A stretch of DNA of 64,000 nt from Macrobrachium rosenbergii. Lineage: Eukaryota > Arthropoda > Malacostraca > Decapoda > Palaemonidae. Below the pieces are notes generated by a model. The model searched no databases and was not told the origin of the DNA. It saw nothing but the letters and a program-made list of their open reading frames with translations. Positions 11,250 to 22,440 of this stretch are shown in pieces. How positions within the stretch are numbered: position 1 is the stretch's first letter; the number at the start of each line of letters is the position of its first letter. The stretch covers positions 47,718,797-47,782,796 of the forward strand of contig NC_089766.1 in NCBI RefSeq assembly GCF_040412425.1, written 5' to 3'. The position numbers and the translations under genes are program-made.

Positions 11250-12066
11250 TTTGATATGAACATTTTACTTAGTGTAAAATTAAATGTTTAATTTGGTATC
11301 TAGAACGAAACCAATCATTCCTTTTTAAGTGATTGTTTTGTATCGTTAACACCGTGTATAGTAAATGACGTACTTTATGGAATAATGAATCTCAGAACAG
11401 ATTAAAATGGATCAAACCCATTACTGTTGGATTATAGCATTCTTCAAATCAAAAAGAGCTGTTCATTAACGTAATTTGGCACTTATCTGAGTGGGTTACA
11501 CTGGTTTGACCCGTGAATAACTGGATGAATAACCCACGTAACCGATTCCTGTTTAGGCAGACTCTGTAGTTAGTTCAGTTGACTAATAATATAATAATAA
11601 TAATAATATGATTACGTAAGTTTATGGAAAGGCTCATTGATCCGTTTCAACTTGTAATCAATTACTTGGTAGTTAGTTCAGGTGCTTAATAATAATAATA
11701 ATAATAATAATATGATTATTTACGTAAGTTTAGGGAAAGTAACAAGCAGGATATTCTTGACAGGAGTCATTGTAATGCTACGTTCCACCAAGTTTATGTT
11801 AAAAGCTGTTGCTACTAAAGCAAGACTCCTGATTTCTATTAAACTGTGCTCTAAACCGTTTGAATTCTTCTTCCTCTTCCTACTTATTACCCTTACTAAC
11901 TAAGGGTTAATGGTTTTCAAGGAAATTCTACTCCGAACCATTTGACTACTTTACGCCAACTTTTAGTACCCGGTACTATTTTAACGTATCTTTTTACTGC
12001 TACTATGTCGATATACGTAATATTTCAGCGTGTTGTGAACGATCCAATTCCTGCTTTATCTTAGTG

Positions 12067-12330
12067 AATCCCGTAGGTGGGATAGCGCCGTCAGTGCACC
12101 TCACGTGGTGCACCGTAGGCATAACTTAAAGGCGTCTTTTCAGCGTCATAGCCTTTACTGTACCTCCGTTCATATTCTCTTTCTTCCATCGGACTTTCCA
12201 CCCTCTCTTAACAATTGCGAGGTTTTCCTCCTGTTACGCCTTTCAGACCTCCTTACAGTCAATTTCCCTTTCAACGCTGAATGACCTCATAGGTCCAAGC
12301 ACTTGGCCTGAAGTCCATATACTGTTTTAT
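12067..12330 (+). mobile_element. ~300 bp SINE-like repeat, copy 3
   Basis: The head is well kept (GATAGCGCCGTCAGTGCACC with the GTGCACC/GGTGCAC stem). The middle is shortened and the tail diverged (ACTTGGCCTGAAGTCCATAT). It lies in the 4.1 kb intron, antisense to the host gene. Confidence 0.82.
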
Positions 12331-13134
12331 TTTAGTGAAGCACAGATTGGCTATTTACCCTTATTGAATTCCTTGGCCTCATTGTGATCCATTGCCAACC
12401 ACGCCAGATGGCTCAGGACTCTTCCAAGTTAGTAAGCATTGATTAGTAGGTCACTGGAGCACAGGTCCAAGCAGGATTGACTAAGCCTACGCTGCGTAGG
12501 ATTGCTATTTGGAGGATGAATGTTGATGTCGTACAGTTGTGTTGTTACATCGACACGCCATTTTCAGCCGATCGTTTTGACAATTCAATTGTTTTTTTAA
12601 TATTTTATACCACAAGGCAGTACAACTATTGCTTTTAAAATACTCCAGAATGAATATCACAGCATGATGATGAATCGTAGCTTCATAGAAAGTGTGCTAA
12701 GTGAAATATCGTGTATCACAGCTCTTTTGGACAGACATGACTTTTAAAAAAAGGTCTTGTACTGAAAGGTTAGTTGACCGAGTAATGGGTATTCAATTGT
12801 AAGCTGCCATTTTATATGGGTTGGAGTCCTTTATCGTCTATATCATACTTTTTTTTTTGTAATGTGGTACATAACTGTTTCTCTAAATTTGTGGCATAGG
12901 TGGTAATACTTCTGATTTTTTAATGGCTTTTGTAAACGAGGTAGACATTTGACTTATTCATAAAGCGGACGTAAATAAATTGCTAAGTAATTTATTTCCT
13001 AAATTGCTGTCTTTTAGTTGTAAGTGATAAAAGTGCATCCCTGATTAGTGCTATAATATGCTTTGCCGTCTGGTATAATTTGCCCACGGCCTAACAATTC
13101 CGTCCGGGTTCTGTAATAGTTCTTTATATCTTAC

Positions 13135-13711
13135 CTGTTCTGCTTATTTTGAATCCAGTTCTTGATTCGAACGCTCCTCGACAGCCTCTTGTTCTGCTCG
13201 CCGTGGGAATCGCTCGAGACTCTCGCCCTGTAGGACGCCTGCTGCTGCTGGCCCTGCCTGGTTGGGGACCATGACAGCTGGGTTCCCAGAGTGGTGTGCC
13301 TGTTCTCCAGACACCCGCCGTTCGATATGGCATTTTTCCGCAGCGCTTGCACAGCTGCTGTGCGGGACAGCGGGCTGGAGTGCCTGGGCTGCGCTGCTGT
13401 GCAGGACAGGGGGCTGGAGTGTCGGGGCTGGTAGCTCGGGAGCACTTGCCTAGGCGCCGACACCGTTGCCGTCACGGGTTTCCTGGGGTTATTTAGGTTC
13501 CCTTTCGCTGGTCCAGGGTCGTACCCCATGCTGACCAGGGGCGCGGGGAGGTGGGTGCGGTTGCGGCCTTGTTCCGGGTCCAGCCTGGAGAACATGGAAG
13601 GGACGTTGCCGGAGGAGCGGGAATAGATGAGCGTTCCCGGCAGGTCGTGACAGGAACGAGACACGTGTCGGACGTCCGGCGGTGGGAATCTTGCCTGGGT
13701 TCTGAACCGTC
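13135..13711 (-). CDS. TRPA-type cation channel, upstream N-terminal exon (gene 5' incomplete)
   Basis: This is the most 5' exon I can support. The acceptor (CCTCTCTCTCGTTCCAG, AG at 13713-13712) is strong and the donor AACAG|GTAAGA is near consensus. The exon opens two bases into a codon and ends two bases into the next, which the 129 bp exon completes. It encodes 191 full codons rich in Arg, Pro, Ser and Gln, with two near-identical RHSSPLS-type repeats about 12 residues apart, and ends SVRIKNWIQNKQN. No domain is recognised; the composition fits a disordered cytoplasmic N-terminus. It is much more GC-rich than its surroundings, as are the other exons. The open frame needs no ATG here, because it continues to the splice site. 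The initiator exon must end one base into a codon and was not found. Belonging to the same gene is inferred from compatible splice phase and strand. Confidence 0.75.
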
Positions 13712-13822
13712 CTGGAACGAGAGAGAGGTTGGGAGGTGAGAGAAATTGCGAGATGGATATGTGACTAAAATAGCCTTATATTTGCAATAGATGCAGCAAT
13801 CATTATGCTCTAAAATAAAAAT

Positions 13823-14247
<425 letters not shown>

Positions 14248-14547
14248 GCATTTAATCTTAATATATACAGTATATATCTAGGTATATTGTATATTGTGAA
14301 TGTATGTGTTTCTAAAATGTTTGTTGAACCTAACCGGAGATCAGAGGCAAAATGGATACTTAACTTTGACTGTTTTATGTATTTAATCTTAATAAAAATA
14401 TGCATCGTATCCCAAAATTCATTTAGAAAAACCAAGAAAAACAAATTCCTCGGTTTCTATAAATAGAGCGGAATACACAAATCATTCCAGCTGAGAAAAC
14501 AGTCGCAACAGTTTGATCTTTGCTCAAATTGCAAGAGTAAAAGGGTG

Positions 14548-14618
14548 CTAGTACTAAAGATGGCGGAAGCTCCTTGGGACGCCGCCGTGTTTAGTACTAA
14601 CCCCTCAGGGGATCAAAG

Positions 14619-14697
<79 letters not shown>

Positions 14698-14900
14698 TTT
14701 ATATATATATATGTGTGTATGTAAACACATTTCTATATTGTGTAGTCGACAAATTATATAAATAAACGATATCTTTGATCCCCAAGGGGCTAGTACTAAG
14801 CATGGTCGAAGCTCCTTGGGACGCCATGTTTAGTACTAGCCCCTTTGGACGCTGTGTATAGTACTAGTCCCTCGGGGATCAAAGTATCATATACACCCAT
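14548..14900. repeat. Interspersed palindromic repeat with GGGGCTAGTACTAA ends around a (TA)n run
   Basis: At 14548-14613 GTGCTAGTACTAAAGATGGC runs into its partial complement ending TTTAGTACTAACCCCTCAGG. Similar pieces lie at about 14774-14886 on the far side of (TA)n 14620-14695, including GATCCCCAAGGGGCTAGTAC and TTTAGTACTAGCCCC. GGAAGCTCCTTGGGACGCC is shared. Another copy lies at 34836-34935. There is no coding capacity, and the family is unnamed here. Confidence 0.7.
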
Positions 14901-15206
14901 TTCTATATTGTTTAGTCGACAAATTATATTATTAATGTAATCTGTCGACCACATTCTTCGTGCGGCCGTCCACCTTACATTTACCATAACGGCGTTTAGT
15001 ACTAGCACCTCGGAGTAGGTAACAAGCCCAAGTAGCACCAGAGTAAGTAGCCTACGTTGTGTTAGCAAGGTATGTCTTCATCACTCCGATTAAAGGCGTG
15101 ATTTCAATTGAGAGGAACTTTGAATGATTTTCTTTGGCACCTTGAAATAATCAAGCCAAGTTCGTCTTGCTACGTGACGAGACGGTGGTTGAAGTTGCCT
15201 ATTGTG

Positions 15207-15208
<2 letters not shown>

Positions 15209-15276
<68 letters not shown>

Positions 15277-15421
15277 GGACATTTTGAACCTTTGTAGATT
15301 TTCATGGAAAATACCAGGCCTCATCGCTTGCTTTATAAGATGTGTGTAGGCCTATGTGTATTCAGCATATGTATATATAGTGTTACACAACGTTAGACTG
15401 CTGTATTTTCATTGTGATTAC

Positions 15422-15490
<69 letters not shown>
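15209..15490. repeat. (TC)n and (GA)n microsatellite pair
   Basis: (TC)n at 15209-15274 and (GA)n at 15425-15490 are complementary and 150 bp apart. Each can code for Ser/Leu or Arg/Glu runs on either strand; these are not genes. Confidence 0.95.
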
Positions 15491-15493
<3 letters not shown>

Positions 15494-15711
15494 CTCCGTG
15501 CAAAGTTTATCATAGCCGTGACTCAGCACCGGAGTGGGATAATGGCGCTGTTTTTAGGGAAACAGGGCCGAGGGGTAAACTGTTTGGGGAAAGACCCTTT
15601 TACAGGTCCCCTATACTGACGGTGCCACGTAGTAGGGCCCCCCCCCCCCGTCCCTCGACGTCGTTCCCCCTTCTCTCATTCTTCTCCATTTTCCTTTAAT
15701 CTTTTACCTCC

Positions 15712-15935
15712 TCCTCAGGGGGTTAGTGCCCCTATAGCTGCAACCTCTTTCGTTCCCTTTACTCCACCTCCGTCCATATTCTCTTTCTTCCATCTGACTT
15801 TCCTCAACCCTCTCCTAACGGTCGGTTCACGGTGCAAGTGCAAAAGATTTTCTGCTCTCGATTTCCGTTTCAGCGCTGAATGACCTCGTAGGTCCCAGTG
15901 CTTGGCCTTTTAACTTCTGTATTCAGTTCGATTCA
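15712..15935 (+). mobile_element. ~300 bp SINE-like repeat, copy 4 (head truncated)
   Basis: The copy begins at GGGGGTTAGTGCCCCTATAG and misses the GTGCACC stem and the CGTCCCTTCGG block. The remainder is intact up to GTGCTTGGCCTTTTAACTTC and a TATTCAGTTCGATTCAG tail. Confidence 0.78.
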
Positions 15936-16223
15936 GTCGATTCAATCCTTCCAGTTTTTTCCTCATTTCCTTTTTCCTCATTTTCCTTTTTCCTCTCGCC
16001 TCCCAGGTGCTGCGTCGAGGCAAAACTGAGCCAATTTATTGAGTAAACTCCCGAGGTGAGGGCTGACAGGTTCCTAGACTTTGGCTTACGTTGGAGACGG
16101 GGGCTGTTTGGGCTTCTGTATTGGAGGTGGCCTTTGTGGGGTGGGGGGTGGATGGCAGGGTGTGGGTGGCAGGGGTGGTGGTGTGATGTTTGGTATGTGG
16201 AAGGTTAACTGGGTTGTATTTTG

Positions 16224-17062
16224 CTCTCTGACAGGTGTGTATAATATTTATTTGTTGTCTGACAGATGTTAATTATGAATATTTTCTGTGACAGATGTTT
16301 ATTATGTGTTTGTTCTGACAGATATTTATGTTTGTTCCGACACATGTTTATTATGTGTTTGTTCTGACAGATGTTATGTGTCTGTTCTCTGACATGTTTA
16401 TTATGTGTATATTCTCTGACAGATGTTTATTATGTATTTGTTCTGACATGTTTATTGTGTATTTCTTGTGTGACAGGTGTTTATTATGTGTGTTTTCTCT
16501 GACAGGTGTTTATTATGAATATTTTCTCTGACAGATGTTTATTATGAATATTTTCTCTGACAGATGTTTATTATGCATTTGTTCTGACAGATGTATATAT
16601 TATGTATTTGTTCTCTTGACGGATGTTTATTATGTGTTTGCTCTGTGACAGATGTTTATTTTGCATTTGTTGTCTGACAGATGTTTATTTTGCATTTGTT
16701 GTCTGACAGATGTTCATTATCTATCGATTCTCTGACAGATGTTTATTATGTATTTGTTCTGAGACAGATGTTTATTATATATTTGTTGTCTGACAGGTGT
16801 TTATTATTATTTGTCCTCTGACAGATGTTTATTATATATTTGTTGTCTGACAGATGTTTATTATGTATTTGTTGTCTGACAGATGTTTATTATGTATTTG
16901 TTGTCTGACAGATGTTTATTATGTATTTGTTATCTGACAGATGTTTATTATGTATTTGTTGTCTGACAGATGTTTATTATGTATTTGTCTGACAGATGTT
17001 TATTATGTATTTGTTCTCTGACAGGTGTTTATATTATGTTTTTTGTTCTCTGACAGATTGAC
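16224..17062. repeat. 27 bp minisatellite (CTGACAGATGTTTATTATGT units)
   Basis: About 31 units of roughly 27 bp, consensus TCTGACAGATGTTTATTATG plus TATTTGT. The most regular copies lie at about 16800-17000 and more variable ones at the left edge. It is followed without a gap by a different array that keeps the CTGACAG core. Confidence 0.95.
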
Positions 17063-18110
17063 AGACAGGATTTTTTTGGACTCTTGACAGAAGTGAGTTT
17101 ATAGGACTCTTAGAAATGGAATTGTGTAGGACTAACAAATGAGATTTTATAGGACTGCGAGATTGAAATTTATAGAGCTGGCAAATGATGTTTTATAGGA
17201 CACTGACTGGACAGAGATTTTATAAGACGCTTGATAGAGGTTTATAGGAATTTCACAGAGATTTTGCAGGACTGACAGATGGGATTTTATAGAAACGAAG
17301 GTTGGGATTTTGTAGGACTCTGACAAAAGGGATTTTTAGGACTCTGACAGAAGGGATTCTGTGGGATTTTGACAGAAGGGACTCTGTAGGAATCTGGCAA
17401 AAGGGATTCTGTAGGACTCTGACAGAAGGGATTCTGTAGGACTGACAGAAGGGATTCTGTAGGACTGACAAAAGAGATTCTGTAGAACTGACAGAAGGGA
17501 TTTTGTAGGACTCTGACAAAATGGATTCTGTAGGACTAACAGAAGGGATTCTGTAGGAATCTGACAAAAGTTTGTGTAGGAATCTGACAGAAGGGATTCT
17601 GTAGGAATCTGACAGAAGGGATTCTGGAGGACTTTGACAGAAGGGATTCTGTAGGACTTTGACAGAAGGGATTCTGTAGGACTTTGACAGAAGGGATTCT
17701 GTAGGACTGACAGAAGGGATTCTGTAGGACTGACTGAAGGGATTCTGTAGGACTTTGACAGAAGGGATTCTGTAGGACTGACTGAAAGGATTCTGTAGGA
17801 CTGACTGAAGGGATTCTGTAGGACTGACTGAAGGGATTCTGTAGGACTGACTGAAGGGATTCTGTAGGACTGACTTAAGGGATTCTGTAGGACTCTGACA
17901 GCGGGATTCTGTAGGACTTTGACAGAAGGGATTCTGCAGGACTTTGACAGAAGAGATTCTGTAGGACTGACAGAAGAGATTCTGTAGGACTTACAGATGG
18001 GGTTCTGTAGGACTCTGACAGAAGGAATTCTTTAGAACTGACAGAAGGGATTCTGGAGGACTCAGACAGAAGGGATTTCTAGGACTCTAACAAGTGATAT
18101 TGAATACGGC
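17063..18110. repeat. 22-25 bp minisatellite (GACAGAAGGGATTCTGTAGG units)
   Basis: About 45 units of variable length, made of GACAGAAGGGATTCTGTAGG plus ACT, ACTCT or ACTTT spacers. Variants include GACTGAAGGG at 17730-17880. The first units (17063-17240) are strongly diverged and read TTTATAGGACT. The minus-strand open frame at 17253-17567 is a by-product. Confidence 0.95.
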
Positions 18111-18419
18111 TCTCGACAGAAAAAATTGTGCAGGACTGTGGGAAAACGACATTGTGGAGGGAATACCAAAGTGTGGCGGCAGAGGGAAAGAACCAAATAA
18201 GCCAGGATTTAAAAAAAAAAAAAAAAAAAAAGCTCGTCGAAACGTGAGTAATTAAGTGGCGCAATTCAGAGAAGTCCCTCTTGTTTATTTGTTTATTATT
18301 TTTATACTTTTTTTTGTTAGTCATTTCTCTGATGACTCCCAGCTGTTGTTTATACGGATCTCATTTCCGCTGGAAGCTATGCGGTTGAAGAGGGTTCATG
18401 GAGATAATGTGAAAGTAGT

Positions 18420-18420
<1 letters not shown>

Positions 18421-18482
<62 letters not shown>

Positions 18483-18538
18483 CTAAGTCTGTGGCCCCTT
18501 TGGTGGGCTTGTTCCATATGAAGAGGTTTCATCTTCTG

Positions 18539-18615
<77 letters not shown>
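18421..18615 (+). repeat. (AAT)n and (ATT)n runs bracketing a 60 bp LINE 3' end
   Basis: (AAT)n at 18421-18482 and (ATT)n at 18550-18614 flank the sequence GTGGCCCCTTTGGTGGGCTT GTTCCATATG...TCATCTTCTG. That sequence is the terminal part of the LINE/SINE 3' tail found elsewhere in the window. Confidence 0.88.
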
Positions 18616-18616
<1 letters not shown>

Positions 18617-18831
18617 CGTTAGGATTATATTTTTTATCAACTTGACCAGTATCACGCGACAGGCATAGTCTTGCTATTGGTCACATTCATCACATTCCCT
18701 GTATGTTTCTCCTGAATTTAACCTTAAACAACTTTTTACATCATCTTGGAGTTTCGAAATTGACACTTCAAGACGAGTAAGACTGGTCTTGAGACCAGCT
18801 CACCTGTGTCACTGGGACCCACAAAAAATAA
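18616..18831. other. Short unique noncoding stretch
   Basis: No recognisable feature. Confidence 0.5.
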
Positions 18832-19176
18832 GTAAAAAATGCGCTGAGGGAAAGTTTAATATGCATCGTATAATCAAGGCCACCGAAAATAGATCTATCT
18901 TTCGTTGGTCTCGGTGTAATGGTGTTTGAGCCGCGGCCCATTAAACTTTAACCACGGCGAAGTGGTGGCCTGGCCTGTATCGTTGCCAGATGCACGATTG
19001 TGGCCAACTTTAACCCTAAATAAAATCAAAACTACTGAGGCTAGAGGGCTGCAATTTGGTATGTTTGATGATTGGAGGGTGGATGATCAACGTGCTAATT
19101 TGCAGCCCTCTAGCCTCAGCAGTTTTTAAGATCTGAGGGCGGACAGACAAAGCCGGCACAATAGTTTTCTGCACAG
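18832..19176 (-). mobile_element. Palindromic-core repeat element, copy B
   Basis: Reverse orientation. It has the CCACCGAAAATAGATCTATC hairpin, then the palindrome at about 19030-19133 (ACTACTGAGGCTAGAGGGCT and its complement), then GGCGGACAGACAAAGCCGGC and the TAGTTTTCTG end. It is nearly full length but lacks the GCCGAAG...CTTCGGC hairpin. Confidence 0.85.
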
Positions 19177-19237
19177 ATATATACAAAAAATAGTCATTGT
19201 AAGCCCATCTCGATTTGAAATTTCTACTGCCGCTGGC

Positions 19238-19520
19238 TCCGTAGGAGGGTAGCGCCGTCAGTGCACCTCGCGTGGTGCACTGTAGGCATTACTTAAGGGT
19301 CTTTGCAGCGTCCCTTCGACCCCTAACTACAACCTCTCTCATTCCTTTTACTGTGCCTCCGTTCATATTCTCTTTCTTCCATCTGACTTTCCACCCTCTC
19401 TAACAGTTGGTGCATAGTGCGCCTTTAAAACTTTCTTACTGTCAATTTCCATTTCAGCGCTGAATGACCTCATAGGTCCCAGCGCTTGGCCTCTGGCCTA
19501 AATTCTGTATTGTATCTATC
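19238..19520 (+). mobile_element. ~300 bp SINE-like repeat, copy 5
   Basis: Nearly full length. It has GTAGGAGGGTAGCGCCGTCA, the GTGCACCTCGCGTGGTGCAC stem-loop, the CTTTGCAGCGTCCCTTCGAC block, and the tail AGCGCTTGGCCTCTGGCCTA followed by TATTGTATCTATCTG. It lies 60 bp after palindromic element B. Confidence 0.88.
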
Positions 19521-19524
19521 TGTT

Positions 19525-20195
19525 TCGCCTTTGCAGGGTCTTTTAGCCGTTTTTCATTTGAATGTTCACTTTCTTTGAATAATAGTAATAATCTGTACTG
19601 TATATATGAATATATGTATTGAATCATAGTAATATATACTACCTGTATATGTGAATATATGAATATCTGCATTTTACATTCATTTCTCGCTATAGTGTGG
19701 TTCGGATTCCACAATGAGCTGTAGGTCCCGTTGCTAAGTAACCAATTGGTTCTTAGCCACGGAAAATAAGTCTAATCCTTCGGGCCAGCCCTCTCTAGGA
19801 GAGGTGTTAATCAGCTCAGTGGTCTGGTAGAACTAAGGTATACTTAACTTATCTGCATTTTCCTGAAACTCTTAGGCACAAAGAATATGTTTGAAATTGT
19901 CAAGGAACTAGAATCAATGAATCATATACATTTTAACCCGATTTGGACTCCCTGATTTTCAGGAGGTCAAAGATGCATAGAAAATAATGATGACAATGAA
20001 TGCTTTCACGAAAGGTGAAAGTATAATGTGATTTCGTTTGGTTTTCAGTCTGAATCCGGTAGGCTTTCTCTTGTCATCATAAAGATGATACGCCTGGCTT
20101 GGGTCTGGTTGAACCACAGAGAGATTTCACATTCTCAGTTGATTCCTGATCGCCTTCTTGCACATTCTCAATTGATTCCTGCATCCCCTTCTCCT
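19525..20195. other. Noncoding, no feature recognised
   Basis: AT-rich sequence with no exon or RNA gene. A stretch near 19700-19850 reads like common arthropod repeat DNA (CTAAGTAACCAATTGGTTCT), but I have no second copy in this window. Confidence 0.45.
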
Positions 20196-20199
20196 GCCG

Positions 20200-20622
20200 A
20201 GAGCAACTTGATTCGCTGAACAGCAGAAGCACCAATATGCATCAAATGTTTTGCCTCGCTGTTAAACTTCTGCAAAGTTCCAGAGGTCCTTTATTCCTCC
20301 TCACGCGGCTGGACTGTGGAACAGCCTCCCTATGTTGGGGATGTCGTGCTGTTGGAACTACTACTTCTTCAGAAGTTCTAGCGAAGATGCAATGCATTGC
20401 TACCCTAATGCTATTCTCCTTACGTTTTAATACATTTTTATCTATTTATTAATTTATTTTTTCTTTTTTAGTAAATGGGGTCTCTTCTTTCTGTATTTCC
20501 CTTTACTTCCTCTTACTTCTTCCTAATGAACTCCTTAAGATTCTTTGGAAGCTTCAAGAATTTCAAGTCAGTGGCCCCTTTGGTGGGCTTGTTCCATATG
20601 AATAGGGTTCATCTTCTGAATA
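20200..20622 (+). mobile_element. 5'-truncated LINE (non-LTR retrotransposon) 3' end, copy 1
   Basis: A short reading frame at about 20277-20331 translates to FQRSFIPPHAAGLWNSLP, the kind of C-terminal motif that ends many CR1/L2/Jockey-type reverse-transcriptase frames. It is followed by a 3' UTR with ATTTTTATCTATTTATTAAT, TCTTCTTTCTGTATTTCCCT, TTTCAAGTCAGTGGCCCCTT and GGGTTCATCTTCTGAATAAT. The copy is dead: only the end of the frame remains and the tail microsatellite is only one unit long. Confidence 0.82.
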
Positions 20623-20784
20623 ATAAATGATACAGCGTGCTTCTCACTAATGTAAACTCAGTCGTTGCTATTTTTATGTTCATTTATTTCAATATTATCG
20701 CTTCTGTGTCATTTTTAACGTTATTAAAGGAATAAATCTGCCTGGGGTATAGTAGGGTTATAAAGAATTATTGTGTGGATTTTT

Positions 20785-21230
20785 CGTTTTCTGTAAAAGA
20801 AAACTATTGTGCCGGCTTTGTCTGTCCGTCCTCACTTTTTTCTGTCCACACTTTTTTTTTGTCTACACTTTTTTCTGTCCACACTTTTTTCTGTCAGCAC
20901 TTTTTCTGTCCGCCCTCAGATCTTGAAAACTACTGAGGCTAGAGGGCTGCAAATTGGTATGTTGATCATCCACCCTCCAATCATCAAACATACCAAATTG
21001 CAGCCTTCTAGCCTCAGTAGTTTTGATTTTATTTAAGGTTAAAGTTAGCCATGATCGTGCTTCTGGCAGTGATATAGGACAGGCCACCACTTCGCCGTGG
21101 TTAAAGTTTCATGGGCCGCGGCTCATACAGCATTATACCGAGACCACCGAAAGATAGATCTATTTTCGGTGGCTTTGATTATGCGCTCTACAGAAAACTC
21201 GATTGCGCCGAAGGAACTTCGGCTCATTAT
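20785..21230 (+). mobile_element. Palindromic-core repeat element, copy C (near full length)
   Basis: One of the best copies. The left end is TTTTCTGTAAAAGAAAACTA TTGTGCCGGC, followed by short repeats of CACTTTTTTCTGTC. The palindrome lies at about 20929-21022. Then come GTTAAAGTTAGCCATGATCG, the CCACCGAAAGATAGATCTAT hairpin with TTTTCGGTGG, TACAGAAAACTCGATTGCGC, and the GCCGAAGGAACTTCGGC hairpin at the right end. No ORF worth reporting. Confidence 0.9.
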
Positions 21231-21413
21231 CTACTTGTTCACTTGTTTCATATCGTGGTTCCAAAGTGTTATTGTAAAGATCTTAAGTTTATTGTTATTG
21301 TTGTAATTAAAATGGAGTTGTAGTTGTTTTTTTGTTGTTTTGGACGATTGTAGTTTCATTTCATAACTTTTTATCCCTTGATTCAAGATGTAAGTTTTTT
21401 AGGGATTTTTTTT

Positions 21414-21415
<2 letters not shown>

Positions 21416-21475
<60 letters not shown>

Positions 21476-21565
21476 CAGGTTTTTGGTACATAATCAAGAG
21501 TCTGTGCTTCCTAAGTTTGCTTATACAAGTTGTTAAGAATTTAACAGTGGACGCTTGAATAATAA

Positions 21566-21629
<64 letters not shown>

Positions 21630-21682
21630 GAAGCTGATGGTGATTCTCTCTCTCTCTCTCATATGCAGAAGCTAATAGCGAT

Positions 21683-21758
<76 letters not shown>

Positions 21759-21794
21759 CATTCATTCATTCATTCATAAGCTACTGGTGATGTG

Positions 21795-21843
<49 letters not shown>

Positions 21844-21859
21844 ATGCAGAAGCTACTGG

Positions 21860-21928
<69 letters not shown>
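21416..21928. repeat. Compound (GA)n / (CT)n cluster
   Basis: (GA)n at 21416-21473, then (CT)n at about 21571-21625, 21644-21660, 21686-21754, 21797-21841 and 21867-21928. The CT runs are separated by related spacers containing CAGAAGCTACTGGTGAT or CAGAAGCTGATGGTGAT. The whole is therefore a higher-order tandem of spacer plus CT run. Confidence 0.93.
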
Positions 21929-21931
<3 letters not shown>

Positions 21932-22171
21932 TAATTACCTCTTCCCTCGGGGACTGGAGACTCGCTCCCACCCACACGATACTGCTGATGTCTCTTGTCC
22001 ATAGTTTCGGGCTTCTGAGGTCAACCGTGGGTCAACCCGCGCAGGTGACCTCGTCTGAGCACTTTAGTGGCACGTCCGAATTAGGGAAAGAGGTCACTTA
22101 ATTTTATCTCTCAGCATGTTGCATTCGTCTCACTTATTTGTGTCAGTCAGTTTCGTTACTTGAGTTATTCC

Positions 22172-22440
22172 CTTTTTTCTAGGGTAGATGATGGCTAAAT
22201 CCCTTTGTTTCTAGGGTAGATGATGGCTTAATCCCTTTTTTTCTAGGGTAGATGATGGCTTAATCGCTTTTTTTCTAGGGTAGATGATGGCCTAATTGCT
22301 TTTTTCTAGGGTAGATGATGGCTTAATCTCTTTTTTCTAGGGTAGATGATGGCTTAATCCCTTTTTCTAGGGTAGAAGATGGCTTAATCTCCTTGTTTCT
22401 AGGGTAGATGATGGTTTAATCCCTTTTTTTCTAGGTAGAT
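22172..22440. repeat. 31 bp minisatellite (CTAGGGTAGATGATGGCTTA units)
   Basis: About nine units of CTAGGGTAGATGATGGCTTA plus ATCCCTTTTTT, differing mostly in the length of the T-run. Confidence 0.92.

Larger units (their letters stand above)
9025..13134 (-). other. Large (4.1 kb) intron of the TRPA-type gene
   Basis: The donor is AACAG|GTAAGA at 13134-13133 and the acceptor is at 9026-9025. It contains two SINE-like copies (10044-10318 and 12067-12330), a (TC)n run at 11176-11246 and two short (AAT)n runs near 11588 and 11690. No further coding exon was recognised inside it. Confidence 0.8.

Noticed and set aside
16224..17062. CRISPR-like direct repeats
   Set aside because: The 27 bp units are directly contiguous without unique spacers, and the sequence is eukaryotic; it is a minisatellite.
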